DNA of 6,445 nucleotides from the NCBI GenBank assembly GCA_964429075.1, contig CAYSBA010000081.1, forward strand, positions 1 through 6,445. The letters run 5' to 3'. The stretch's first letter is position 1. The number at the start of each line of letters is the position of its first letter. The DNA is from CAYSBA01 sp964429075 [NCBI: uncultured bacterium]. GTDB taxonomy: Bacteria; CAYSBA01. Below are positions 6,009 to 6,445 of the stretch, in pieces. The translations under genes and the position numbers were made by a program. The notes beneath the pieces are model-generated. The model was not told the DNA's origin, searched no databases, and was given only the letters and a program-made list of their open reading frames with translations.

Positions 6009-6445
6009 AGGCATTACTTCTTACAGTCACAATACTTCTTTCATATCTCAGACCTCCTGAGATATTTATTGCCAGACAGAAATCGGTTCTAAAGGGACTG
6101 CCGTCTGAGGTCCTTATACAGATTGAACAAGAAGGCGACAGTTATTTTAAGTCCTACAGGATAAAATTCTTAGAAAGAGGACTCCTGATAAAATCGGTTG
6201 ACAAGGAGTGGGTGTTCAATTTTGCTGCAGCAAAGTGCAGGTCACCTGCAACTGCGGACAAAGCTCTATTCTGCTCACTCTCACTCTTTTATACTGTCTT
6301 ACCAAACCTTGTTTCAGCACAGGACATTCAGGATCTTCTACACAGCCTCTTTGGAAAGGTCCATGTTTCCATCGATCTACATGAGAATGTAGTCCCTGCT
6401 TACTATATAAATGGAGACAAAGGGTTAACTATCTGCTTTCATAAT
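6005..6445 (+). CDS. Unrecognised protein, C-terminally truncated by window edge (147 residues seen)
   Basis: The frame opens with an ATG overlapping the stop codon of the GalU-like gene (ATGA) and has no stop before the right edge, which gives 147 codons. I do not recognise a family. The N-terminus, MKALLLTVTILLSYL followed by RPP, has a lysine and a hydrophobic run of about 13 residues. It could be a signal peptide or short anchor, with no clear cleavage motif (F21-I22-A23 is one possibility). The next part alternates hydrophobic and polar residues (SYRIKFLERGLLIKSVD, 50-66; EWVFNFAAAKC, 68-78), as in beta-strand-rich exported proteins. Cysteines occur at 78, 90 and 144. No strong ribosome binding site is visible, so translation probably depends on coupling. 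The context suggests an envelope role alongside the sugar nucleotidyltransferase, which is weak inference. Confidence 0.75.
   Translation, partial: MKALLLTVTILLSYLRPPEIFIARQKSVLKGLPSEVLIQIEQEGDSYFKSYRIKFLERGLLIKSVDKEWVFNFAAAKCRSPATADKALFCSLSLFYTVLPNLVSAQDIQDLLHSLFGKVHVSIDLHENVVPAYYINGDKGLTICFHN
6043..6065 (+). repeat. Perfect 9-bp inverted repeat with 5-base loop
   Basis: ATATCTCAG (6043-6051) and CTGAGATAT (6057-6065) are exact reverse complements separated by ACCTC. The hairpin lies 35 bases after the GalU-like stop codon and inside the first codons of the next gene (about codons 13-21). It is not followed by an unbroken T run, so it is not a standard intrinsic terminator. A role in mRNA stability or translation, or chance, are all possible. 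Confidence 0.5.

Noticed and set aside
6043-6070. Rho-independent terminator after the GalU-like gene.
   Set aside because: The stem is AT-rich, the following bases are interrupted (TTATTGCC), and the hairpin lies within an open frame coupled to the upstream gene.

Overview
The window looks like chromosomal DNA from a diderm (Gram-negative-type) bacterium with an AT-leaning genome. The evidence is a partial lipoprotein-like gene, short or overlapping gene junctions, and frequent AGA/AGG arginine and ATA isoleucine codons. Nothing visible fixes the phylum. There is no rRNA, tRNA, CRISPR array, insertion sequence or phage gene. Almost every base is coding, and no gap exceeds about 100 bases.

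The left two thirds (1-4131) is read on the minus strand. In transcription order, it begins with a 596-residue membrane protein: two cytoplasmic FHA modules, one transmembrane helix and a TPR-rich C-terminal part. Three tandem, intact, diverged AIM24-family (PF01987, TIGR00266/COG2013-type) genes follow, with junctions of 4, -4 and 16 bases. After a 57-base gap holding a near-consensus -10 box comes the start of a lipoprotein-like gene that runs off the left edge. The FHA gene and the three AIM24 genes look like one operon. Its function is not established; a membrane-anchored, phospho-regulated assembly of AIM24 subunits is a reasonable hypothesis.

The right third (4225-6445) is read on the plus strand: trpS (tryptophanyl-tRNA synthetase), a GalU-like sugar-1-phosphate nucleotidyltransferase, and an unrecognised protein cut by the right edge. 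Both junctions are ATGA overlaps, so the three are probably co-transcribed and translationally coupled.

The two transcription units diverge from a 93-base intergenic region (4132-4224). It carries two back-to-back promoter-like elements, each TTGAAA-N17-TAT. The plus-strand one would start transcription almost at the trpS ATG, suggesting a leaderless mRNA. The most novel part of the window is the FHA-TPR plus triple AIM24 operon.
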